DNA of 64,000 nt from positions 59,148,001 through 59,212,000 of the forward strand of contig JBITNC010000001.1 of NCBI GenBank assembly GCA_050084985.1, in the 5' to 3' direction. The notes below the pieces were generated by a model. The model did not search any database and was not told where the DNA came from. It saw nothing but the letters and a program-made list of their open reading frames with translations. The stretch comes from Nageia nagi (taxonomy: Eukaryota > Pinophyta). The position numbers and the translations under genes were made by a program. Below, in pieces: positions 39,001-48,450 of this stretch (the stretch's first letter is position 1; each line of letters opens with the position of its first letter).

Positions 39001-42000
39001 CTTTCAATCCTCATTGGCAGCAGCTTTAGTATATGAGGAAGGCTCAACAAATGAAGCCATTAATGCATAAGAGATATTTACCTCTTGATTTCTAACTCTA
39101 GTTTGTGATCGAGTCATTTTTTTGTTGATCTCTTTATCCAACATCAATGATGGAGGATGATAGCAATCACTTGTCCACTTATTTTTGGCTTGTGGAGTAT
39201 GAGTAGCAAGATATCATTTTGGCTATGCCTGCTATGGTGAACTAGTGGCTAGTGAAGAAAGTGATGAAGGTTGAGGAGGAGAAGCTACAATATTATGAGA
39301 ATGTTCACAATCTTCATCAAGTTGGAATTCAACAATGGTGTCTTCAGCACTATTTTCTTGATTTGTTATGTCCCCTTCTTCAAAAATTACATCTTTGCTA
39401 ATGTGAATCTTGCCACTGAGTGGATCATAACATGTATAAGCCTTAGATGCTTTAGAGTATCCCATTAGAATGCATTTGATGGATTTTTTATCAAGATTCT
39501 TCTTGTTTTCTTTTGGCACATGTACAAAATAGGTCAAGCCAAATATTTGGAGATGAGAAATGTTTGGCTGAACACCAAACCAAGCTTCATAAGGGTGGGT
39601 TTCCATTAAAACTTGAGTGGGATACCTATTTATAATATAAATAATAGAATACACTACTTCACCTCAAAAACTAGTGGGATGGTCCTTTTCTTTTATCACG
39701 CATCTCTCAACAACTATTCGACTTTTCCTTTTAGTGACTCCATTCTATTGTGGTGTGTAGGTAGTTGCATATTGCCTAACAATACCATGTTGATGGTAAA
39801 AGTTATTAAATTCATTGGAAATGATTTCTCCTCCTCTATCAATTCTAAATTTTTTAATAAAATAACTAGATTATTTTTCAACAAAAGACTTAAATTTAAC
39901 AAAACTCTTAAAGGAGTTAGACTTGATTTGCAGTAAATAAAGTTAGCTCATCCTAGAAAAGTCATTACTAATATAAGTATATATCTTGACTTACTACCTT
40001 GGTTGGGAGTCTGCATTGGTCCACACAAGTATGCATGCACCAGCTAAAGAGGGTACTTGGCCCTGAATTGGTGCTTTGGAATCTTCACTCTATTTCGTTT
40101 GCCTGTAACAACTTTCACAAACCTCATTGGGTGTATGGGAGATGGTAGGAAGGCCTATCACCAATTTGTGTAGACCATTTAATAAGTGAATGTTTAAATG
40201 ACCAAATCTCTTATACCATAACTAGGCAAAATCAATAGATGCTTTTGAACAACTTACTATAGGTGTCATCCTAAGCATACACATCCTATTTTCAGTCATA
40301 TGGACGGTAGCTATAAGCTAGTTAAGACTCTTTTACTATGGTGCACCCTTTCTTTCTAAAGGTGGTTATATAAGCCCTTATACTAAGCTGGCCAATACTT
40401 AACATATTGTGCTTAAAACTGGAAACAAAGAGAGTGCTATGCATATAAAATATTTTTCAAGCTTTAGACTTAAAGGCAACAATCCCTCTACTGTGGATGT
40501 CAGTACTTTTATTGTCACTAAACTTGACTTGGCCTATGATAGAGGTATCACCACTAAGAAAAAAGGCTTTGTTTCCAGTCATGTGGTTAGAACATCCACT
40601 ATCTAGGTACCATACATCTTCTTCTTTGACTTAGAAACTACTACAGGTGAGAAACATGCTACTCTCGACTTGATCTTCAACATAATGAGCTTTAAGCTAA
40701 GAATTTTTCTTCTAGTAATGATATTCTATGCGACCATCTTTGTTATAGAAGTCACAATCTCTAAGGGTGTCATTTTGTGATCTTCCCCTAGAATAGCCTC
40801 TTCCATGGCCTATTCTACCTCTACCTTAGCTTCTGCAACTATTTCTTCCATGCAATGGTCCACCTCTTCCATGATAGGATGAAGAAGAACTAGGACTTGA
40901 TAAAGATAGCACTTGGCCCTTTAATTTCAATTATGCTTTGAAATCTTGATCCAAAGACTCAATTCTTTCACTAATTTTATATTCATAGGTAGTTAGACTA
41001 CCTTGCAACTTTGCAAGCATGATTTGGTATAGTCTTTTGCTTCTTCAATGGCAATGGTAATGGGATCAAATCTTTAGGAAATTTTCACAATTTTGGTGTC
41101 TCCCATCTCTTCATTGTGTGAATGGAGGGCATTTATAAGATCTTGGATCTTGGAAAAGAAGAAACTTATATTTTCTTTCTCTCTCATATGGAGAGATTTG
41201 AACTCTTTCCTTAAAATTTGGAGCTTTTCCATATGAACCTTGGTTGATCCTTGTAAGTGATCTCGAAGATCTCCCATGCTTCCTTAGAAGACTTACACTC
41301 AGCAATTTTGGAGAAGATAAACACATCTATCCTAGACTAGATGGCAAATAATGCCTTAGCATCCTTCTTATGGTTCTTCAACACTTCTATCTTCCCATAT
41401 GCAGTCATGGTTGCAAAAGTGACTTCATTTGAATCAATAAATACTTGAAAAATAAATGTCCACATGTCTTGAGAGATAAGACATGTCCTCATCTGGATAC
41501 ACTAGTACTTATAATAGTCTCCATTGAAAATGGGAATTCATAATTGCAGTGAATTTCTTGGCTTGGAATCCAATAAATCCAATTAATCCAATAAATTTGG
41601 AGCTTAAAATATATGTATTGCACAAAAGTAAAAGTTTTACAAGGCTCTCTTGGAGCTAATAGAAAAACATATACGGTTCCTTAATCTACTCCTCCATCAT
41701 CCTTTTAATTTATGCATAGGCTATCTATACTTATACTAAGATAAATTAACTGAAGCATGCTTCTATGCATGCATTCTGTTATCCTTTTTGTAGAGAGTAG
41801 AGGAAGCCTATGCCCTTGTATGCACGATGTCTGAAACAAATTAATCAGTTGCAAAAAGTATATCAACCATTTTTGTACAAAAATGTTAATGTCAATATTC
41901 GGAAACTAGTGTCGATGGTTGAACATTTGATTCCAGCATAGAAATCCCTCAAACAAACTTTTTGAGTATTAATCTAGGTTCCAGAGAAAGAGGGATGTCG

Positions 42001-43498
42001 TAAATGGTGATGTCACTCATCAAAAATGGCAAATGCAACAATACCCACAGCTCGGATGGCAAAAAATAGTTCTCGGGGTCTGTTACTACCCAAAAGAGAT
42101 AGAGCCCAGAAAAGATGTCTGAGAGCCTGGGGTTTGCTAAACCCAAAGTCACCAAAGAAGTGCCGGAGAATTAACGCCTAGCAAAGATTCAGTTAAATCT
42201 CGAAGTCCAGGAAGTAATAACAATGCCCAGAAAACTAATCCCGAAGGTACAGGAAATAGTGACCAGAGCGGGAGAGGCCAATAGCATGCAAGACCAGGAA
42301 GACCTTCAGATACAATAGTGCCCGGAGAGGGAGAAATAACACCCGGAGATAGAGCACCATAACACTAGGGAGTGGAGATTAAGATTTTTCAATTATTTGC
42401 TCATTCTGTGCCTTCATCAGTACTACATAAATCACTAAATGCCTTTCCATTCGTTTCATTCCAGGTACTCACAGAATTGAATGGACATCAAAAGAAAATC
42501 ACAGGCTTGGCGTTTTCAATTAAACTAAATGTGCTGATATCCTCTGGAGCTGATGCTCAGGTACAAACATCAGCTCCGCAAGAATTAGTTTATTCATTTT
42601 CTCCTTTATTGTTTAGTTCTCACTAAAGTCACAGATTAATATTTACTATTGTTTTGGCAGCTTTGCATCTGGTGCTTAGACACATGGGAAAAGCGAAGTG
42701 CAAAATCTGTAGATCAACATGAAGGAAAAGTTTCATCTTCAAATGAAAACACCTCAATACAGTTTCATAATGATCAAATTCACCTGCTAGTTGTGCAGGA
42801 CAGCCAGGTTGCCATTTTGGACGCTTCCAAAGTCGAATTTGCAGCCATTGTAAGATTCCATGCCTACACATAAGTATTACAGACGTACATATTAATTTTA
42901 ATTTAAAATTACACTATAACCATATTTGATACAGAAATGCAGTTCTGATATTTGAAAAAACAACTATCTACTCTTTTCATTTGCTTTGCAGTGGCTTCCT
43001 CAGGCCCAGGGTGTAATGACTTTCCCTATTTCAAGTGCTGTATACTCCAGTGACAGCGAACTCATTTATGTCAGTTTCTACGACGGTGTAGTTGTTGTAC
43101 TTGATGCGAAGACGCTAACTCCTATCCAATGTATCAATGTCAATGCTATTTTACCACGAACCATGAACAGGTAAGGTGGCATTTTTGCAAGGTGGAGGAT
43201 AGAAATCAAACATTACATGTATCTTGCTAAAAGCCAATTATGGCAACCATTTTTCAAATCATAACCTATTGTAACTTTTGGCTTGAATTTCATGTGCAAC
43301 AGCAATGTCTATCCACTTGCAATTACTGCAAATCCTCAAGAGCGTAACCAGTTCGCTATTGGATTGGCTGAAGGAGGTGCCTATGTTGTCGAATATTGGA
43401 ATCCAGAAGATGAATTGGCTAGCAACTCATCAGACAATGGACCTAGTGATTCAACTCCTGCAAAAACCATGCAAGACTCAGAAATACCTTCAAAGTAG
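30763..43498 (+). CDS. TOPLESS-related co-repressor lacking first WD40 propeller
   Basis: Sixteen exons give one open frame of 746 residues: 30763-30851, 30948-31127, 31538-31651, 31744-31905, 32929-33097, 33189-33312, 33513-33619, 34245-34343, 34527-34643, 34736-34846, 34954-35133, 35413-35541, 42465-42560, 42661-42849, 42992-43170, 43303-43498. Introns are GT-AG except intron 9 (GC-AG). TPL/TPR proteins are nuclear co-repressors that bind EAR-motif (LxLxL-type) repressors, for example in auxin and jasmonate signalling, and recruit histone deacetylases. Residues 1 to about 215 are the LisH-CTLH module and about 216-390 the linker. The rest is one seven-bladed WD40 propeller matching the second propeller of TPL. 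The first propeller, about 385 residues, is absent with frame kept. The start was chosen as the first ATG after an in-frame stop; it gives a normal LisH N-terminus. Protein identity to typical TPL looks moderate, so this is a divergent paralogue. Whether it is expressed is unknown. Confidence 0.88.
33189..33619 (+). other. Exons 6-7: linker with degraded NLS-type motif
   Basis: Exon 6 contains the conserved FAGWM block and a proline-rich run. Exon 7 corresponds to the TPL stretch that normally carries a basic SKRxRP-type motif ahead of the first propeller; here that place reads [13 protein letters not shown], with few basic residues. If that motif acts as a nuclear localisation signal, this paralogue may depend on partners for import. 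Exon 7 ends in phase 0. Confidence 0.7.
33620..34244 (+). other. Intron 7, site of the missing propeller
   Basis: In ordinary TPL genes the exons of the N-terminal WD40 propeller follow the linker exon. Here only 625 bases separate exon 7 (last residues SAQVDE) from exon 8 (first residues [10 protein letters not shown], the inter-propeller spacer). I see no WD40-like coding patch within this intron on the + strand. Both flanking exons are phase 0, so loss of the intervening exons left the frame intact. Confidence 0.75.
34644..34735 (+). other. GC-AG intron (intron 9)
   Basis: The exon ends GGAAAG and the intron begins GCAAGA, the usual context of the rare GC donor class; it ends TTGTACAG. 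Using it keeps the conserved junction SLGK/VVRLAYT in frame with TPL. The nearby GT at about 34655 would add intron sequence to the protein. Confidence 0.75.
36419..37366 (-). repeat. 3' LTR of intronic Copia
   Basis: 948 bases aligning with 41590-42391. On the element strand it starts TGAAAAATCTTAA right after a polypurine tract (GGGGGTGAT on that strand). It is enriched in T and A where the partner LTR has C and G, for example in the blocks at about 37000-37330. The first ~86 plus-strand bases (36419-36504) have no counterpart in the other LTR. Confidence 0.85.
37533..37937 (-). pseudogene. Copia RNase H C-terminal fragment
   Basis: The longest unbroken frame of this element (134 codons). 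It contains [20 protein letters not shown] (the Copia RNase H region with its EAEY acidic site), [17 protein letters not shown], and the terminal [11 protein letters not shown]. Position next to the polypurine tract and 3' LTR fits. Confidence 0.85.
38440..39050 (-). pseudogene. Copia reverse transcriptase fragment
   Basis: 38724-39050 gives [32 protein letters not shown] and [14 protein letters not shown], the N-terminal RT block. After frame breaks the active-site block at 38454-38465 reads YVND where Copia RT has YVDD. The change from Asp to Asn is a single G-to-A on the coding strand and would remove a metal-binding residue. Confidence 0.85.
39232..40240 (-). pseudogene. Copia integrase fragments
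   Basis: The zinc-finger end CESC is at about 40120. The core region includes [13 protein letters not shown] (about 39850-39810) and, after a stop, NGVTKRKS (about 39735), where the catalytic Glu position reads Lys. 39232-39654 holds the C-terminal part: YNINRYPTQ-type start, [20 protein letters not shown] and [19 protein letters not shown]. Several stops and frameshifts separate the pieces. Confidence 0.8.
40540..40760 (-). pseudogene. Copia protease and zinc-knuckle relic
   Basis: Protease active site DSG is intact at 40595-40603 within [16 protein letters not shown]. Upstream on the element strand, the gag zinc knuckle at 40756-40715 reads [14 protein letters not shown]. Two of the three zinc cysteines read Tyr and the His reads Arg. 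Confidence 0.8.
41074..41550 (-). pseudogene. Copia gag relic
   Basis: Two overlapping frames (41074-41277 and 41111-41326) together cover a Copia gag core. They include [20 protein letters not shown] and [20 protein letters not shown], the latter typical of the region around the conserved dimerisation helix. A decayed N-terminal part runs on to about 41550. Confidence 0.75.
41590..42391 (-). repeat. 5' LTR of intronic Copia (truncated)
   Basis: 802 bases matching the 3' LTR at 36505-37366. Relative to the 3' LTR it lacks the last ~86 bases (U5 end on the element strand), and no tRNA-complementary primer site is seen beside it, so the element could not be copied now even if its genes were intact. 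It retains more CG and GG/CC words than its partner. Confidence 0.85.
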
Positions 43499-46400
43499 CC
43501 TTTAATTGTTGGAAGAAATTATCCAAAGCTATAGAACTTTTTATTTGCACAATTAGTATGCTTAATGGTAGAAGCTGCTCAGGGAAAATTAATCTATCTG
43601 CGTAAAATCTGCCAATGATCTTGACTTTTGTTATGGGGTTAAACACCAGTAATTCTTTTATCAATGGTGTTTTTGGATGCCTTGTTATCAAACTGAAGTG
43701 ATAGTACTATAAAATCTTGCACGTTTTTATCTCGCTCACCATCTATCTAAATTTTGCTAGATTCTTAGTAAAGGTTTTTATAGTTTTCTTTTATCTATAT
43801 TTCACGTTTATGATATTGTTGAGATTAGAATTGATGAAAAAGCTTGGTAGAGATTACACAACCCCAAATCACAGACATTGTCAAATTTTAACAAGAATGA
43901 ATTCTATTGTTATGTTATTCTCAATAAGGTATGTGAATCATGGCGGACATTAACAAAGATAACTAAGAAAAATTAATCAAAGATGTGCTGTAGATTTTTC
44001 CACAATTTTTTTTTAAACTGTTTTCCTACTTTCCTTGACAAAGACTTGTTAGTCTCCTGGATCGTAAGCTACAATGAGTTTAATCATTTGAACTTATTTC
44101 TATTTTGCATTTCTCTGAAGTCCAAAAACCTTGATTAAATTACAATCTTTTTGCGGCAAAGGCTATGCAGGCCCTTGTATGATTAAAGGAAGATTGTGAA
44201 AACTACTTATAGGTATAGATATGCGAATGTTTTTACAATAAAAAGATATAAGAAAGATTCTTGCAAACATAGATATGCGAATGTATTCAACCATTTAATA
44301 AGCACCTTTATTATCTAGCTAAGATCTTGAAAACAATCAATAGAAAATTTCAACTCGAAATGGATGTGATTATCTATGAATTAAAAACTCTTCTGTTTAT
44401 CTAGCTAAGATCTTGAAAACAATCAATAGAAAATTTCAACTCGAAATGGATGTGATTATCTATGAATTAAAAACTCTTCTGGTTTTCAGTTTTCTTTGCT
44501 ATGATCTACTCTTAAGCACATTTATTTATCTCATTTGCAAGTAAATGCTAAAATACAATCATTGAGCAAACAGATCAATAGCATCGATCTTCTCTATTTA
44601 TATCCATTGCATCTAGATCTCTCCCATTACCCCCTCTCTTTCAAGCTATCATTTTAACATGAGCATTTTCTTCATATTCAAGATGGTCAAATAGTGCCTC
44701 CTCAATACCTCCACCAATTTATGATACATGGTATATAGGTCTCCATTGGAAAGCTTTTAGTATGCTCTCATCAGCTTAGAGTTGAAGAAGATCACCATAT
44801 ACAGAGAGAGGAGTGGATATGTGTGTTTGGTTCTCTGAGATAAGTACAAACTCTACATCATTTTATTTTCTATTATCCAATGTACTATAAGATTAGAGGC
44901 AAATTTTATTGTCTCTTCAAGACTCTTGCTATATATCAATATTTTTTGGTTATAAGGACCAACATTGTCTCAGATATTACACCATAGAAGCAATCCATTT
45001 TTCGTCAGTACATATCATCCTTCACAATCTTGAGTTATAACAAATTACATATAGAGTTGAAAATGACAAACACTAAATCATCTATACACCAGCAAGGTAA
45101 CTAAACAAAACACTAGTGGAACTTTGAGACTTCATCAGATGTTAGAAGAGATTAATTTTGTATGATCTCTCTTCTTTGCATAGCATATTTTACACTTTTT
45201 GTATTTATTTTATGTTTTCTCTATTATAAGATCCTTTATTTATGTTCCCACCACCTCATTTTAGCAGTGGAAAGACATGAAATAAATTGAAGGAAAAAAT
45301 GGTTGAAAATGTGAAATCTTATAGAAAGGGGCATTAGATGTTTGGGATTTTAGTTTTCCATAACAATTCCTAATAGCAAAGATTAATAGAGATTCCAAGC
45401 TTGTATAGTTATTTTTTAGAAGAATTTTCAATGTGAGTTCCCAAAAACTTTCTATATAGGTTTTTGAAAAAAATACAAGAGTCTTTCAAAAATACAATTC
45501 AGACATAAATTTCCTTTTCATAGAAATGAAAAGCATCAATTAGTTTAGCAACTTTTTATAAAACGATGAAAAATGGTATAAACATTCTTAAGTATTATTA
45601 TGAGGATATGTCATTCAATGAATAAAGAAGGCATGTCAAGTTCCTTGGGGTTCTTTATGGATTCCCAAAAATTTGATAGTGGAGGTCAGTCTCTTTTTTA
45701 TGTAAAGTTAGCTTGTATTAAGCATAGAAATACAAAATTTACAACAAAAAATATTTGGATTGTAGACAACACATCCTAGAGTCATTTGAAGACTACAAAA
45801 CTATATCATGCATAACTTAAAACTAAGCTTCTTAAGGAAGTGGTTTGTGGTCAATCTCATCCACCAAGTTATGTTAATTATTATCAAGTGTCAAAAGGAT
45901 ATCCCATATAGAGTTATCAATGTATTTAGGCAACTTGTGTCATGATGCATCTCAAGACATTATTTGACCTCGATTACCACTATGGATTTGAATGGATTAT
46001 GTTTGAATAAAGTTATGGAATTAAAAGTTTGATAAGGGAATATATGTTATTTGTGATAATTTGATGTTGGTTTCGAGATGTTTTTACATAGGTCATAGAG
46101 TGGAGAAGTGACACAAAGACCCTATGGACTAAAGGTGAATTGGTAATGGAAATGAAATGGTAAGAGGAGGAAATAATTGGCATTGAATTATTAACACACC
46201 TTATAACTATCGTAAATCATGTAGATGCATGTAGAAGATTTGTTATGATTATCTATTTTTTGATAAAAATATATTTGCAAAAATATTTGGATTAACCTTA
46301 CTCTGTAAGATGAGGTGAGAATCACAAGTAAAGATGTGTTTTCCCTTATTTGGTATTTTTGGAATTCAAATTTTGTAATGGAGGAAAAAAGAAGATACAC

Positions 46401-46932
46401 TTTATTTAAATTTAAAAATTTATATAAGGTTAGAAACATAAATTTAATAAGGTAAAAATTGAATATGAATGAATATATTATTGTCAATAGTAAAAATACT
46501 ATTAGATAGAGACTAAGGTCTCCTTATGGTATTACAAGATATTTAATAGGTAAAAAAATAATAGAGTAATGACCTTACTAAGTTCTTGTATTAGGTGTGA
46601 ATAATAGTTAGCACTAATTTATTAGTTAATAAAAAAAATTTCAAGGTATATTATACCATTTCAATCATCAACAACTTTAAGAAAACCTATCTCAAAAATT
46701 ATTAAAGGTATGAGAAGATGTTTATTTGGACACACTTAAACCCATTTAACTATAAATAGAGAAGTAGAGCATTAGAAAAATATTTATCTATCTATCTTTT
46801 ATTATTTTATTCTTGTTATTTTCAAATTTGATGCAAAGTTACATGAAGAAAAGAAGTCTCTCTTCCCTCTTTATGTTAAAATGAATTATTTTATATTTTT
46901 TATGTAATTAAGATAGTCTTATTTTGAGATAT
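43499..46932. other. TPL 3' flank and intergenic DNA
   Basis: The first few hundred bases should hold the 3' UTR, but no unambiguous AATAAA signal is seen near the stop. ATAGATATGCGAATGT occurs twice near 44215 and 44269. At about 45750 a short frame IWIVDNTS resembles the start of an LTR-element protease but is too short to classify. The open frame 46191-46487 on the minus strand is AT-biased and has no domain. Confidence 0.4.
44311..44482. repeat. Perfect 86-bp tandem duplication
   Basis: 44311-44396 and 44397-44482 agree at every position I compared except the last base. Such identity amid old, diverged repeats means either a very recent duplication or an assembly artefact. Confidence 0.95.
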
Positions 46933-48450
46933 TTAATATGATATTTATCATAATATTTGATAAAGCTTTATACAATTAATTATTGTTAGAAGTGTTGAAC
47001 CATTTGAAGAGATAATGGTTATTTTATTTAAAGGTTGTTACCATGTTTTTTTCTTTGAAAAGTAAAAAAGTGAGATTTCTTTTACTATTTTCTCTTTATT
47101 TAGATGTAAGAATGAAAAATTTTATATATAAATTGTATTTTGTATTTTATGATTTTTTAAAGAGATTAGTCAAATATTTATTCTTATACCTTTAGTTAGA
47201 GTTTAATAAATTTATTTTGACATGAAATTATTTAAATTCTTAATATGATGTTTATCATAATATTTCATAGAATTAATTATTGTTAAAAGTGTTGCACCAT
47301 TTGAAGAGGTAGTGGTTATTTTATTTAAAGGTTGGTACCATATCTTTTTTTTTAAGTAAAAAAATAAGATTTTCTTTTGTTATATCCTTTTTATTTATAT
47401 TTAAAAGTGAAAAATTTTACGTACAAATTGTATTATATATTTTATAATATTTTAAAAAAATTAATCAAATATCTCTTCTTATATCTTTAACTAGAATTTA
47501 ATTAATTTATTTTAACATGAATTTTATTAAATTCTTAATATGATATTTATCATAATATTTGATAAAGTTACATAGAATTAATTATTGTTAGAAATGTTGT
47601 ACCATTTGAAAAGACATGGTGGTTATTTTATTTAAAGATTATTACCATATCTTTTTTTAAGTAAAAAAGTGAACTTTTTTTATTATTTTTTTTATTTAGA
47701 TGTAAGAATGAAAACTTTTATGTACAAATTATCTTATATATTTTATGATATTCTAAGAAGACTAGTTAAATATTTTTCTTTATACCTTTAGTTAGAATTT
47801 AATGAATTCATTTTGATATAAATTTTATTAAATTTCTAATATGATATTTATTATAATATTTGATAAAATTTTATATAATTAATTGTTGATTGAAGTGTTG
47901 TATTTGAAGAGACATAATGGTTATTTAAAAGTTGGTACCATATCTTTTTTAAAAAAAATAAATGAATGAGATTTGCTTTTGTTATTCTTTTTTTATTTAG
48001 ATGTAAGGGTGGAAAATTTCATATAAAAATTGTATTATGATATTTTAAAGAGACTAGTCAAATATTTCTCCTCATACCTTTAATTAAAATTTAATGAATT
48101 TTTTTTATATAAATTTTATTACATTCTTAATATGATATTTATTATAATATATGATAAAATTTCATATAATTAATTATTATTAGAAATGTTGCACCATTTA
48201 AAAAGACATAATAGTTATTTTATTTAAAGATTGGTACCATATCTTTTTCTTTAAAAAGTAAAAGAGTGAGATTTTCTTTTGTTATTCTTCCTTTATATAT
48301 ATGTAGAGGTAAAAAATTTCACGTACAAATTGTATTATGATATTTTAAGAAGATTAGTCAAATATTTCTTCTAATGTTTTTAGCTAAAATTTAATGAATT
48401 TATTTTGATATAAATTTTATAAAAGTTTTAATATGATGTTTATCATCTTA
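46933..48450. repeat. Tandem array of five ~300-bp repeats
   Basis: Units begin TTAATATGAT(A/G)TTTATCATAATATT at 46933, 47240, 47535, 47836 and 48127, with a truncated sixth at 48428; periods are 307, 295, 301, 291 and 301. Each unit contains AATTAATTATTGTTAGAA, a GTTGCACCATTTGAA-like block, TTGGTACCATATCTTTTT and a pyrimidine-rich half. Copies are clearly diverged, so the array is old. No open frame is shared between the copies. Confidence 0.92.

Larger units (their letters stand above)
36419..42391 (-). mobile_element. Copia LTR retrotransposon in TPL intron
   Basis: An old, disabled Copia element antisense to the host gene. Its ends are TG (36419) and CA (42391), flanked by the same 5-base ATTAT at 36414-36418 and 42392-42396, a fitting target-site duplication. 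On the minus strand the order is 5' LTR, gag, protease, integrase, reverse transcriptase, RNase H, polypurine tract, 3' LTR, as in Copia. All coding parts are broken by stops and frameshifts. The two LTRs differ greatly, so the insertion is old. The primer-binding site and the U5 end of the 5' LTR seem deleted. Confidence 0.9.
35542..42464 (+). other. Intron 12, expanded by an antisense Copia
   Basis: The intron is 6,923 bases long, whereas the other introns are 92 to about 1,020. The excess is the Copia element at 36419-42391. Donor (GATAAG followed by GTAATT) and acceptor (TTCATTCCAG) are both strong, and the flanking exons join blade 3 to blade 4 in phase 0. Without the element and one target-site copy, the intron would be about 945 bases. 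Confidence 0.85.
34245..43498 (+). other. Exons 8-16: spacer and C-terminal WD40 propeller
   Basis: Exons 8-9 are the spacer, with [11 protein letters not shown] and MDVDVKQQ corresponding to the PR(I/L)E and MDVKP blocks of TPR proteins. Seven blades follow: [112 protein letters not shown]; and [19 protein letters not shown]. The tail ends ASNSSDNG...IPSK, acidic and serine-rich as in the family. No blade is truncated and no stop interrupts the frame. Confidence 0.85.

Noticed and set aside
42629-42871. Minus-strand frame opposite exon 14
   Set aside because: Shadow of a real coding exon on the other strand.
45740-45800. IWIVDNTS as an LTR-element protease
   Set aside because: Only eight residues, followed by a stop. 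No neighbouring pol motif supports it.
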